A stretch of 64,000 nt of DNA from Thiomargarita sp. Its GTDB lineage: Bacteria; Pseudomonadota; Gammaproteobacteria; Beggiatoales; Beggiatoaceae. The DNA is taken from NCBI GenBank assembly GCA_020718845.1, contig DYRG01000002.1, forward strand, positions 62,001 to 126,000, read 5' to 3'. Shown piece after piece: positions 15,978 through 24,620 of the stretch. Within the stretch, counting starts at the first letter, position 1, and the number at the start of each line of letters is the position of its first letter. The notes beneath the pieces were generated by a model. It did not search any database. It saw only the letters and a list, made by a program, of their open reading frames with translations, and was not told the origin of the DNA. The position numbers and the translations under genes were made by a program.

Positions 15978-17906
15978 TTAGGGTTGATGTAATAATAATA
16001 AATGTTTTTTTGGAGAATGTTGTGGGATTTGTCGGACAGTTTCTTTTAGGATTTCTAAGGGCGCGAATAAATCAGGTTCTGTTCTGGGTAATATGATGAT
16101 TTCTAAGGATTTTTTTAATGTTTCACGAGTAACTTGTCCCGCCCACACGGGTTTCTGGTTGCTTAAAATGGTGTAGGTTTTCCACAATCTTAAAATCCAT
16201 CGAGATGAACCGTCGATTTTCATTAATTGCAAGATTTCGTGTTGACCATCGTGAACTTTTGGTAAAACAGGTAACTCATTGATTTTAGGGTCTGGATTCA
16301 ACCATTGCAAAGTTGCCGCTGCGGTGAATGCGGGTGAATCTTGCCAACCTTGGGTTAATAGATGTTCGCGTAAAAAGTCTAAATCCCCCGCATATTGCAC
16401 GGTGAAAGGTTGCACTGCCTCGCCCGCCCAATCGACCCGATTTGAAGGAAGTTGATCCCAATCTTGTTGCCACCATTGTTCTGAATTTAAATAAAAAATA
16501 GGATATTCAACGACATGGCGGTTGACGGTTTCTGTGTGATGAAAGGAAAAATGCCACGCGCTCATTGCAATAATTCCCGTCATTAACGCCGCACTCAATT
16601 TCAAATAACGCACGGATGACGTGGGTCGACGGCGATAGGCTAATCCCAAAAAAGCTACCCAAATCAAAGACAAAGCGATATTCACTAATCCGTCAGACAA
16701 CCAATATTGCGCTAAATACAGCGATGCAATTAATTCACCTACAATCCAAGTACTTACGAGCGTGTAAGGAATAAATCGCCAAAAAGTCGATAGTTCAAGT
16801 TCAATCAGCACCGCCCAAAAACCGTACAATAAAACGCCCATTGTCAAATCAACTTGCTGAAAAAACAATGGTTTACCTTCTTCTAAGGACAACGTGGGCG
16901 GAAATAAAGGCATCAATGAATGTAATATCGTCGCGGTTAAAACCCCAAAAGCTAAGGCGGCAATCCAATAACCCAACGCTCGCCAATGTTGTTGCCAAAT
17001 TAACCAGCCAAATCCGAAACTTGCAATCCATAAATTTGCCGTGAAAGTCCCCAAACTGGTGACGAACACCATCAAATGATCTGCCCAAGGCGTGCGGAGG
17101 TTTTGAAATAGAAAATACACTTGACTATCAAGGCTTAACGGACGTTGCCATATCAACAGCATCACAAATAACCCCGCCGCAATTATTAAAATAATCCCCA
17201 ATTCAACTAAAATATAAACATCTGATTGATTTGGAAAGTGTTTTTGAAAAAAATGCGCCATTAGTTGATAAGCCTGTGGTTGCAATTGTCGATAGGTTCT
17301 TCCGACCAACCACCCCGTGAACCACACGATCCCAATCACGATCACCACTAAAATCGCCAATCGCGTCGTCACGCCCGCCGCCACCGATAACGACGCACCC
17401 AACACCACTCCCGGCAAAATATACGACGGTGCCCACAACAACGCCGAAATTACATTCACCACATAAAAACGCGCAGGTGTCATGCCCATCATGCCCGCCA
17501 CAACTGGGATAATCGGACGCACTGGTCCGGCAAATCGTCCAAATACGACGCTTTTTCCACCGTGTCGAGCGAAAAATACTTCGGCGCGGGTCAACCATTC
17601 GGGGTGACGATTGAACGGGTACATACTGCGCATCGCTTCTCGATAATGATGTCCGATCCAAAAACTAATCCCGTCGCCGACAATCGCCCCCGCAATCGAC
17701 CACAGCAACGTATCCCACAAATTCATCCCACCCATTGCGACGAGTGCACCGATCCCAAACATCACCACCGTCCCAGGGATAAAAAGCCCCACCACAGCCA
17801 ATGATTCGCCCAACGAAATCAAAAACACTACCAATCCCGACCAACCCGGATTATTAGCTAACCATTGAATCATCCAATCTACAAAATTTGGTGCATTTTC
17901 AGTCAT
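15978..17906 (-). CDS. DedA - PAP2-like - LssY C-terminal fusion protein
   Basis: A 642-aa inner-membrane protein with three parts. The DedA/VTT domain (about 1-200) has GLFIPGTVVMFG, GDGISFWIGHHY and FGRFAGPVRPIIPVVAGM; DedA proteins act in lipid flipping and envelope homeostasis. A PAP2-like phosphatase region follows (about 235-430). The last part (about 480-600) is an LssY_C domain (VQYAGDLDFLREHL...). In active PAP2 enzymes the middle part has PSGH and, near the end, a histidine in the SRxxxxxHxxxD motif. Here the matching places read FFQQVD and LYLAQYWLSDG, so both catalytic histidines are missing. The PAP2 part is probably non-catalytic. It stands alone between an AT-rich gap and a CorC-type gene. 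Confidence 0.88.
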   Translation of the reverse strand: MTENAPNFVDWMIQWLANNPGWSGLVVFLISLGESLAVVGLFIPGTVVMFGIGALVAMGGMNLWDTLLWSIAGAIVGDGISFWIGHHYREAMRSMYPFNRHPEWLTRAEVFFARHGGKSVVFGRFAGPVRPIIPVVAGMMGMTPARFYVVNVISALLWAPSYILPGVVLGASLSVAAGVTTRLAILVVIVIGIVWFTGWLVGRTYRQLQPQAYQLMAHFFQKHFPNQSDVYILVELGIILIIAAGLFVMLLIWQRPLSLDSQVYFLFQNLRTPWADHLMVFVTSLGTFTANLWIASFGFGWLIWQQHWRALGYWIAALAFGVLTATILHSLMPLFPPTLSLEEGKPLFFQQVDLTMGVLLYGFWAVLIELELSTFWRFIPYTLVSTWIVGELIASLYLAQYWLSDGLVNIALSLIWVAFLGLAYRRRPTSSVRYLKLSAALMTGIIAMSAWHFSFHHTETVNRHVVEYPIFYLNSEQWWQQDWDQLPSNRVDWAGEAVQPFTVQYAGDLDFLREHLLTQGWQDSPAFTAAATLQWLNPDPKINELPVLPKVHDGQHEILQLMKIDGSSRWILRLWKTYTILSNQKPVWAGQVTRETLKKSLEIIILPRTEPDLFAPLEILKETVRQIPQHSPKKHLLLLHQP

Positions 17907-18038
17907 AGAATTAACATTACATTAAATATCCTTTGAAAAGAAAAAAGATGGCAAATTAAAACCACCTTTCGTGAATATTTTGCTCGGGTTCGAGTGTTTA
18001 TTGATTTGTATCTTTTTAAGATTTAAAATTTAATAAAA

Positions 18039-19304
18039 CTATGATTTATCTGGAAAAATTCGGACAGTTTTAATCGCATTGTTTGTAACATGAATGATTT
18101 CCATTGAATAATTTGAAATACGGAAACTTATCCCCGTTTGAGGAATGGTTTCTAAGTAATTTAAAATCAATCCATTTAAGGTTCTTGCACCATCGGTTGA
18201 TAATTGCCAATGCAATGCTTTGTTCAAATCACGAATGGGCATACTTGCATCGACCAAATAAGTGCCGTCAGATTGAAGATGTAAATGCTGATTGAAAGCA
18301 TCGGGCGAGGTAGTAAATTCTCCAACAATTTCCTCTAAAATATCTTCTAAAGTGACTAATCCTTGAATATCACCATATTCATTTACCACCAAACCAACGC
18401 GGCGTTTTTGGCGTTGAAAGTTTAAAAGCTGTGTATAAAGAGAAGTTCCTTCAGGAATAAAATAAAGTTCTTTTGCGGCTTCTTGTTTTAAGATTTCTTT
18501 ATCCAAATCATTATGTTGGAAATAAGGCAGAAGTTTTCTTAACTGTATGATTCCTATCACATTTTCAATGCTATCTTGATACAATAATAAACGGCTGTGT
18601 TGAGCATCTGAAAGTTTTTTAGAGATAGTTGTTAGAGAATCTTCTAAATCAATTCCTAAGATGTCACTGCGTGGAATCATAATATCTTCAATGGTTTTTT
18701 TCTCTAAATCTAAAATCCCCAATAACATTTCACGATGATTAAGTTGAATAATGCCTTCAGCTTCATGAACCAACGTGCGCAATTCATCTAAATTAAGGTG
18801 ATGATTATTATGATTATTTTTAGGTAAAGAAACCCCAAAAAGTTTTAAGATGTTCACCCCAATTAAATTGATAAGCCAAACAAATGGATACAATATAGTT
18901 AATAAAGGTAAAATGAGGCGAGAAACTGGAAATGCAATGCGTTCAGGTAATAATGCAGCGACCATTTTGGGCGTGACTTCCCCAAAGATTAATAAAACAA
19001 TCGTAGTAATTAATGCGGCAATTGCAACCGCAGTTTCTCCCCCTAATTTGATAGCAATAAGGGTAGCAACTGAGGAGGCGAGGGTATTAACGAAATTATT
19101 GCCTAATAAAATCACCCCGATCATACGGTCTGGGTGTTCTAAGAGCCGTAAAACCCGTTGTGCGCCCGCGTGACCTTGACTTGCTAAATGACGTAGGCGG
19201 TAACGATTGGTCGCCATCATGCCAGTTTCTGATGCTGAGAAAAACGCTGATCCTAGCAATGACAGCAGAAATATCCCGATTAAAGCACTTAAAGAAATGT
19301 CCAT
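18039..19304 (-). CDS. CNNM/CorC-type HlyC family membrane protein
   Basis: A 421-aa protein with an N-terminal CNNM (DUF21) membrane domain (about 1-180; SASETGMMATNRYRLRHLA, GNNFVNTLAS, FGEVTPK), two CBS domains (about 200-330; MIPRSDILGI, VVNEYGDIQGLVTLEDILEEIVGEF) and a C-terminal CorC_HlyC domain (ARTLNGLILNYLETIP). This is the architecture of YfjD/YtfL-type proteins linked to Mg2+ or polyamine export. The stop lies 6 nt from a downstream secreted protein in the other direction of reading: the 127-aa gene is upstream of it on the same strand, so the two form a likely operon. Confidence 0.93.
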   Translation of the reverse strand: MDISLSALIGIFLLSLLGSAFFSASETGMMATNRYRLRHLASQGHAGAQRVLRLLEHPDRMIGVILLGNNFVNTLASSVATLIAIKLGGETAVAIAALITTIVLLIFGEVTPKMVAALLPERIAFPVSRLILPLLTILYPFVWLINLIGVNILKLFGVSLPKNNHNNHHLNLDELRTLVHEAEGIIQLNHREMLLGILDLEKKTIEDIMIPRSDILGIDLEDSLTTISKKLSDAQHSRLLLYQDSIENVIGIIQLRKLLPYFQHNDLDKEILKQEAAKELYFIPEGTSLYTQLLNFQRQKRRVGLVVNEYGDIQGLVTLEDILEEIVGEFTTSPDAFNQHLHLQSDGTYLVDASMPIRDLNKALHWQLSTDGARTLNGLILNYLETIPQTGISFRISNYSMEIIHVTNNAIKTVRIFPDKS

Positions 19305-19310
19305 GTTGAA

Positions 19311-19694
19311 TTATTTTTTCTCAGGTTCTTCACAAACCACGAGGCTTTGAACGGCTTTAGAAATTGCACCTGTTTTTTTTATAGGAATGACATCCTGTGC
19401 AGAAATCGCTTCCAATGAGGCACGATCAAAGCCATTTGCAACCAAAATAGTTGCGCCTTGTTTTGCTAAATTAGCGGCAGCTTCTCTCGCGTCGCCTTGG
19501 TTTTTATTTGCAATAGCTTGTAAAAAGTTTCCTTCGTTATTAAATAATAAGAAAAACGAGGCTTTGGTTGCACTGGTGATTGCACTGGATTGATTATTTC
19601 CATTTGCAGCAACCGCAATAATTGCATTAATATCAGCTGCTTGTGCAAAAGTAGTATTTAAGAAAAGGCTTAAACAGATTAAGAAAACACGCAT
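19311..19694 (-). CDS. Exported NifX/NifB-like domain protein
   Basis: A 127-aa protein. A cleavable signal peptide (residues 1-19, hydrophobic core VFLICLSLFLNTTF, cut after AQA) is followed by one domain of the dinitrogenase iron-molybdenum cofactor biosynthesis family (NifX/NafY/C-terminal NifB type): IIAVAANGNNQSSAITSATK, then NQGDAREAAANLAKQGATILVANGF and AISKAVQSLV. Known members are cytoplasmic and bind Fe-S-Mo cofactors. The export signal is therefore unusual, and the cofactor-type cysteine or histidine ligands are absent apart from Cys121. It lies 6 nt upstream of the CorC-type gene on the same strand. Function unknown. Confidence 0.75.
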   Translation of the reverse strand: MRVFLICLSLFLNTTFAQAADINAIIAVAANGNNQSSAITSATKASFFLLFNNEGNFLQAIANKNQGDAREAAANLAKQGATILVANGFDRASLEAISAQDVIPIKKTGAISKAVQSLVVCEEPEKK

Positions 19695-19883
19695 TTGAAA
19701 TCCTCCAAGATTATTTTAAAGTTAATTGTAAAGGGTAGAGCTAGTTATCGCAAGTTGTCAGCAAATTAGTCATAAAAATGACATGAAATTAGCGTCGAAA
19801 AAATGACATCGTTTGAATGAAGAGTAAACAGTTCTTTTTTAATAAAAACAAGATAATAGCTTGATTTTGTTGGATAAAACAAA

Positions 19884-19899
19884 TGGCATAGACTATGCT
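19884..19899 (+). promoter_or_regulatory. Putative sigma-54 promoter
   Basis: TGGCATAGACTATGCT matches the -24/-12 consensus TGGCAC(G)-N4-TTGCW, with the invariant GG and GC at the right spacing. It lies about 70 bp upstream of a sigma-54-dependent activator gene, suggesting that the activator or a relative controls it. Confidence 0.5.
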
Positions 19900-19971
19900 T
19901 TAGGTATTGCAAATCGCCAAAATATTTTGTATTTTGCACTGTAAAACGCAATTTCTCAGGATGGTCATACC

Positions 19972-21402
19972 ATGAAACCGAACGTCTTAATCGTTGAAGA
20001 TAGCCACTCCATCGCGCTGTTGTATCGTGAATACCTGCGCAATGAAACTATTCAGTTGACTTTAGTCGAAACTGGCAACGAAGCCCTTGAATTTATTAAA
20101 AATAATCCCCCACACATTATGTTGCTCGATTTGCAATTGCCCGACATGGACGGGATGGCAATTTTAAAATATGTTACTGATCAACATCTTGAAATCTCGG
20201 TGGTGGTCGTCACTGGACACGGATCAGTGAATGTCGCCGTCGATGCAATGCGTAATGGAGCGTTTGATTTTATTGAAAAACCTTTCGTTCCCGAACGCCT
20301 TTTAATCACTTTGCGAAACGCCATCGAACGCCAACGTTTGTCCGCGCTTGTTGAAAGTTACAAAGAAGGTTTTCGTGATAATTATCATGGATTTATCGGA
20401 TCATCGGTCGTGATGCGAGGGATTTATCACATCATCGAAAGCGCCGCGCCGAGCAAAGCCACTGTTTTTATTACGGGTGAATCAGGAACAGGCAAAGAAC
20501 TCTGCGCCGAAGCGATTCACAAAGAAAGCGAGCGCAAAAACAATGCTTTCGTAGCAATTAACTGTGCCGCAATCCCGCGAGATTTAATGGAAAGCGAGAT
20601 TTTCGGACACGTCAAAGGCGCATTCACCGGCGCGCATCTCACACGTCAAGGCGCGGCATCAACCGCAAATGGCGGCACATTATTTTTAGATGAAATCTGC
20701 GATATGGATATGGATTTACAAACCAAATTCTTACGTTTTATTCAAACGGGTTCTTATCAACCGGTGGGAAGTAGCGAATTAAAGAAAGCAGATATTCGTT
20801 TTATTTGTGCAACCAATAAAGACCCCTTAAAAGAAGTTGCAGGGGGACGGTTTCGTGAAGATTTGTATTATCGATTGCACGTTATTCCCATTACATTACC
20901 GTCTTTGAGAAAAAGAGATGCCGATGTAATGATGATTGCTCGGAAGTTTTTATTAGAATACAGCGAAGAAGAAGGCAAACGTTTTAAAGATTTCATGCCT
21001 CAAACTGAATCGATGTTTTTAGCTTATAACTGGCCTGGAAATGTTCGCCAATTACAAAACGTGATGAGAAACATTGTTGTTTTAAACGATGGCGAATTTG
21101 TTACGCCAGAAATGTTACCGCCGCCTTTAAACGGTTTTCACCCTCAAATCAATCATTTATTAGACGAAGGAATATTTATGAAACCTTCCATTTCCTCAAT
21201 GACATCTATTCAAAGACATTCAGGCATTTTGCCAGATTCTGTGGAGAGCATTCGTCCTCTCGCAGACATAGAACGAGAAATCATCGAACGCGCCATTAGT
21301 TTATGCAATGGCAACATTCCTAAAGCCGCGATTCACTTAGGAATTAGCGCCTCCACCATTTACCGTAAAAAACAAAACTGGGACGCTGCAACGCCTCATT
21401 AA
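19972..21402 (+). CDS. Sigma-54-dependent response regulator (NtrC/LuxO type)
   Basis: A 476-aa response regulator. The receiver domain (about 1-120) has phospho-acceptor Asp54 in MLLDLQLPDMDG. The AAA+ sigma-54 interaction domain (about 140-375) shows Walker A GESGTGKE, the sigma-54 contact loop GAFTGAH, Walker B GGTLFLDEI and the R-finger region FREDLYYRL. A Fis-type helix-turn-helix ends the protein (GNIPKAAIHLGISASTIYRKKQ). The helix-turn-helix resembles that of LuxO. No histidine kinase is adjacent, so the partner is elsewhere. A good sigma-54 promoter lies upstream, consistent with auto-activation. A terminator follows, and a phasin gene lies downstream but has its own promoter. Confidence 0.95.
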   Translation: MKPNVLIVEDSHSIALLYREYLRNETIQLTLVETGNEALEFIKNNPPHIMLLDLQLPDMDGMAILKYVTDQHLEISVVVVTGHGSVNVAVDAMRNGAFDFIEKPFVPERLLITLRNAIERQRLSALVESYKEGFRDNYHGFIGSSVVMRGIYHIIESAAPSKATVFITGESGTGKELCAEAIHKESERKNNAFVAINCAAIPRDLMESEIFGHVKGAFTGAHLTRQGAASTANGGTLFLDEICDMDMDLQTKFLRFIQTGSYQPVGSSELKKADIRFICATNKDPLKEVAGGRFREDLYYRLHVIPITLPSLRKRDADVMMIARKFLLEYSEEEGKRFKDFMPQTESMFLAYNWPGNVRQLQNVMRNIVVLNDGEFVTPEMLPPPLNGFHPQINHLLDEGIFMKPSISSMTSIQRHSGILPDSVESIRPLADIEREIIERAISLCNGNIPKAAIHLGISASTIYRKKQNWDAATPH

Positions 21403-21426
21403 ATTCATTACTTTCCTCTCACCACT

Positions 21427-21457
21427 CCTCCATTTTGCATAAAAGTGGAGGTTTTTT
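21427..21457 (+). terminator. Terminator of the sigma-54 activator gene
   Basis: Stem CCTCCA / TGGAGG extended by TTTT/AAAA with one bulge, followed by T6 at 21452-21457. Confidence 0.8.
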
Positions 21458-21533
21458 ATGTTTAAAAAGTAAATATTACAACTCATTGATTTTAAATATA
21501 AAAATAAACAGCATTAGTATTTTTTATGAATCT

Positions 21534-21541
21534 GCTATAAT
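21534..21541 (+). promoter_or_regulatory. Extended -10 promoter of the phasin gene
   Basis: GCTATAAT, preceded by T, gives the extended -10 form TGNTATAAT; the -35 is poor. It lies about 75 bp before the phasin start. Confidence 0.5.
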
Positions 21542-21614
21542 TAGATTGATGTTTGCGACCGCAGACGTTTTTCCCTCAAAACAGTGAGTCACCCATGCAA
21601 CAAGGAGATTAATT

Positions 21615-22145
21615 ATGGCAACACCCTTCTTCAAACAATGGCTGGATATGGGACAAGCCTCTTTAGAAAACCTCAGAAAGCTCACCGAAACCAATACCGC
21701 CAATATGAATGACGCATTGCATTATCAAATAACCAATGCCGATTTGACGCAATTAATTAAAGCCTCGATTCAATCTACCCAACAATTGAGTGAAATCAAT
21801 AGTGCCGCATTTCACAATTTATTTCGTAATCAACTAAATATGATGCAAACCAACATTTCTGCGCCCGCATTGCAGGAATGGACGAATATGATGAATAAAT
21901 TAACCCAAAACTTTATGCAACAACAAGCGGGTTTGTTCACCGATTGCTCTCATGTTTTTAACAGTTATCTTGCTGATTTACAAAAGGTTCATACTGTCGA
22001 AGAAATGAGTTCTTTGCAATTAGATTTGTATAATAACTTGGAAGAAAAAGTTAAGAATAATTCCAGTCATCATATCGATTTGCTCAGCACCCTCAAAGCT
22101 GAAATGAATACATGGGCTGAAAAAAATCTTTCTCACTCCGCTTAA
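21615..22145 (+). CDS. Phasin family protein
   Basis: A 176-aa, almost entirely helical protein without cysteine-rich or membrane regions except for Cys114 in FTDCSHVF. The amphipathic pattern (MATPFFKQWLDMGQASLENLRKLTETN, repeated Gln/Asn-rich helices) is that of phasins, which coat polyhydroxyalkanoate granules in the cytoplasm. AAGGAGA precedes the start, an efficient site fitting an abundant protein. No PHA synthase or depolymerase lies in the window. The sigma-54 activator upstream is separated by a terminator, so shared control is not shown. Confidence 0.75.
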   Translation: MATPFFKQWLDMGQASLENLRKLTETNTANMNDALHYQITNADLTQLIKASIQSTQQLSEINSAAFHNLFRNQLNMMQTNISAPALQEWTNMMNKLTQNFMQQQAGLFTDCSHVFNSYLADLQKVHTVEEMSSLQLDLYNNLEEKVKNNSSHHIDLLSTLKAEMNTWAEKNLSHSA

Positions 22146-22258
22146 CCCTTAAATCGCCCTAATTTCCTTTTCTCTTTTTTAGGGCGATTCTTTTTTATTT
22201 TTTAATCTTCCTGTTAAAACTTTCTTTTAATTTATTTCTATACTTTTTTAAATGACTA

Positions 22259-22294
22259 AACCTAGCAGGTTTTAAAAGCCTACTAGGTTTTTTA
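22259..22294. terminator. Palindromic terminator between phasin and dapB-like genes
   Basis: AACCTAGCAGG (22259-22269) pairs with CCTACTAGGTT (22279-22289), 10 of 11 positions, with a T run to 22294 on the plus side. It closely resembles the stem at 741-777, so the same palindromic element is used twice. Confidence 0.75.
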
Positions 22295-22297
22295 TTT

Positions 22298-23053
22298 TTA
22301 AGATTCAAGAGAGAAATAAGGCAATAGCAAATCTTCCATTGAATAAAGCCCTTTTTCTTTATTTACGATGGCTAAAGCGGCAAATAATGCACCGTTTCCA
22401 AATGCTTCTCTTGAAATAGATTCGTGTAATAAACGAACCGTTTGATAAGGAAATCCAAATAAGATTTCATGCCGTCCAATAATTCCTCCTGCTCGAATGC
22501 TTTTTATATCAATGATGGGAATGCTTAGTGAATTAGCAATTTTCTTTGCTGTTCCAGAAATCTCCTTTTTATCTTTAAAATGCTCCTCGATAATTTCAAT
22601 ATCTGTATAAGGTGCTATTTTCTGTAGGATTTTTGCTGCAATCATCAAAAAGTTAATACCAATCGTGATATTGGGCGACCAAAGCACTTTAGTATCTTTT
22701 GAAAGTTGCTCAATGTAGTGGATTTGATCCTCTGGATATTCAGAAATAGCAGTAACAATAGCGATTTCTCTTTTTCCCGCTTCTTCTCCATAAAATGAAA
22801 TACCATCTTTAGAAGAAAAATCTACGATAACATCTACAGGATATTTATCCAATAATTGTTTTGCTGTCCATTCAGTTTTTGAGAAAATTAACCCAGGTTC
22901 ATCTGATTCAACGCCTAAAAATTCAGGTACAGAATAATGCTTTGATTTACCTGATTTTTTTAGCACCCAAACTAATTCAGTTTCTTTTCTCAATAAAAGT
23001 ATCGAAGCAACCGCTTTTCCTGCTTTGCCAAAGCCTAAAAGTCCTACTTTCAT
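22298..23053 (-). CDS. DapB-like oxidoreductase
   Basis: A 251-aa protein resembling dihydrodipicolinate reductase. Seen: N-terminal Rossmann motif GLLGFGKAGKA, VIVDFSS, WSPNITIGINFL, and a C-terminal catalytic-type segment EEHFKDKKEISGTA. In classical DapB that segment is EHHxxKxDxPSGTA with two adjacent histidines. Here only one His, the Lys and the SGTA remain, so it may reduce a different substrate. It lies about 95 nt downstream of an NhaD-like antiporter on the same strand. Whether this cell has another, canonical DapB cannot be seen. Confidence 0.75.
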   Translation of the reverse strand: MKVGLLGFGKAGKAVASILLLRKETELVWVLKKSGKSKHYSVPEFLGVESDEPGLIFSKTEWTAKQLLDKYPVDVIVDFSSKDGISFYGEEAGKREIAIVTAISEYPEDQIHYIEQLSKDTKVLWSPNITIGINFLMIAAKILQKIAPYTDIEIIEEHFKDKKEISGTAKKIANSLSIPIIDIKSIRAGGIIGRHEILFGFPYQTVRLLHESISREAFGNGALFAALAIVNKEKGLYSMEDLLLPYFSLES

Positions 23054-23149
23054 GGTATCTCTCCGTGGCTCTAATAATTAAAGGAATTACCCTTATAACA
23101 CCGATACACAAAAAAATCCATAAAAAGTAGTTTATTCCTTTATTTTTTG

Positions 23150-24466
23150 CTATAAAAACAACCAATTAATTACAACAAATAAAGGAATTAAAATCCCGCC
23201 CGACCATAACAAATAACCACCAAAAGAAGGCATTTTAATACCGCGTTTCTCGGTGATGTTCTTTACCATAAAATTAGGCGCATTTCCAATATAAGAATTA
23301 GCACCCATAAATACCGCTCCTAAACTAATTGCAATTAACAAAGATTCTCCATATTTGCTATGTTGAATAATTGTGTTTAAATCCCCTTGAACACCTAACA
23401 CACCTTGCGCTAATGCAGTGAAACTCAAATAAGTCGGCGCATTATCTAAAAATGAGGAAAGCATTCCTGTGTACCAAAAAAATTGGGTAGGCGTTGTAAT
23501 CCCAAATTCACTGCCTTTTGCTTGCAAAATGAGTAACGCTGGAATCATCGTAATAAACAATCCAATAAATAATACTGCAACCTCTTCTAAAGGATGAAAA
23601 TTAAACTCATTGCTTTGATGCGCTTCATCTGGAGTTATGAAATAAGAAATCACCGCCGTTATAAAAATAATTACATCACGAGTTAAATTAGCCAATATAT
23701 CAGCATTTGCAATCCCTAAAGCAGCATAAAAACCGTGAAATGTTTTGGTTAAAATCACGCTGACTAAAATAATGGCTAACAATATAAAATTGCGTTTTCC
23801 AATAATAGAAATCGGAACAAAATGCTGTTGATCTTTAACCAAATCTTCACGCGTTTCACGTTTATAAGCAATTGAATCAACTATAAAAAATAAAGCTAAT
23901 AATACTGAAATAGCAAACAACCATTCGGGAAAAAGTTGTAATGTCCATTCAAAGGGAATTCCTCGCAAAAATCCTAAGAATAAAGGCGGATCGCCTAAAG
24001 GCGTTAAAGCTCCCCCAATATTACTCACAATGAAAATAAAAAAAATTGGAATATGAATAACATGATGACGATCTTGATTCATAGTTAGCATCGGGCGAAT
24101 TAACAACATACTTGCACCCGTTGTTCCCAGTATATTTGCTAAAATTGCGCCCACTGCAAGAAACAAAGTGTTATTTCTAGGCGTGGCAAGAATATCGCCT
24201 TTTAAAAAAATTCCTCCCGCAACCGTGAACAAACCACCTACATAAATAATAAAGGAAATATACTCTAAACCTGTATGAACTAATTGATGATAATCCACCA
24301 TCAAGAAATAAATAAAAATCGGCGTACTACAAATAAAAACAATAATCGCTTGATTTTTAATTTTGCTCCACCATTCCTCAAAATATAATGGCATAATTGC
24401 AATGCACAGCAATAAAGCAACAAATGGCAAGGTGGTGTACCATGCTAAACTTTGTCCAATATTCAT
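23150..24466 (-). CDS. Sodium:proton antiporter, NhaD-like (ion transporter superfamily)
   Basis: A polytopic inner-membrane protein of 438 aa with about 11-12 hydrophobic segments. Family features of NhaD/citrate-transporter-like carriers: ANILGTTGASMLLIRP, the loop NIGGALTPLGDPPLFLG, and a matching C-terminal FLDNAPTYL...GANSYIGNAPNFMVK. These two inverted re-entrant loops carry the Na+ site. Two ATGs lie close together; GGAG is well spaced for the one at 24466, so I use it rather than 24478. It probably exports Na+ in exchange for H+. It may be co-transcribed with the DapB-like gene. Confidence 0.85.
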   Translation of the reverse strand: MNIGQSLAWYTTLPFVALLLCIAIMPLYFEEWWSKIKNQAIIVFICSTPIFIYFLMVDYHQLVHTGLEYISFIIYVGGLFTVAGGIFLKGDILATPRNNTLFLAVGAILANILGTTGASMLLIRPMLTMNQDRHHVIHIPIFFIFIVSNIGGALTPLGDPPLFLGFLRGIPFEWTLQLFPEWLFAISVLLALFFIVDSIAYKRETREDLVKDQQHFVPISIIGKRNFILLAIILVSVILTKTFHGFYAALGIANADILANLTRDVIIFITAVISYFITPDEAHQSNEFNFHPLEEVAVLFIGLFITMIPALLILQAKGSEFGITTPTQFFWYTGMLSSFLDNAPTYLSFTALAQGVLGVQGDLNTIIQHSKYGESLLIAISLGAVFMGANSYIGNAPNFMVKNITEKRGIKMPSFGGYLLWSGGILIPLFVVINWLFL

Positions 24467-24620
24467 TTTTAGCTCCATTTAGAAAGTGATTAAAAAAAGA
24501 TTTTGTCATATTTTGCACAAAAAACATAGTATGTGCGCATTACAACAAACTAAAAACCGCATCATAACGAATTATTAATGTTTTTCATACATAAAATCGC
24601 AAAGGATATGCCAAAAGAAC

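Noticed and set aside
21551-21575. Hairpin GTTTGC-GACC-GCAGAC with a short T run in the phasin leader, as an attenuator
   Set aside because: The stem is only six pairs with a wobble and the T run is short; no leader peptide or riboswitch fold is evident.
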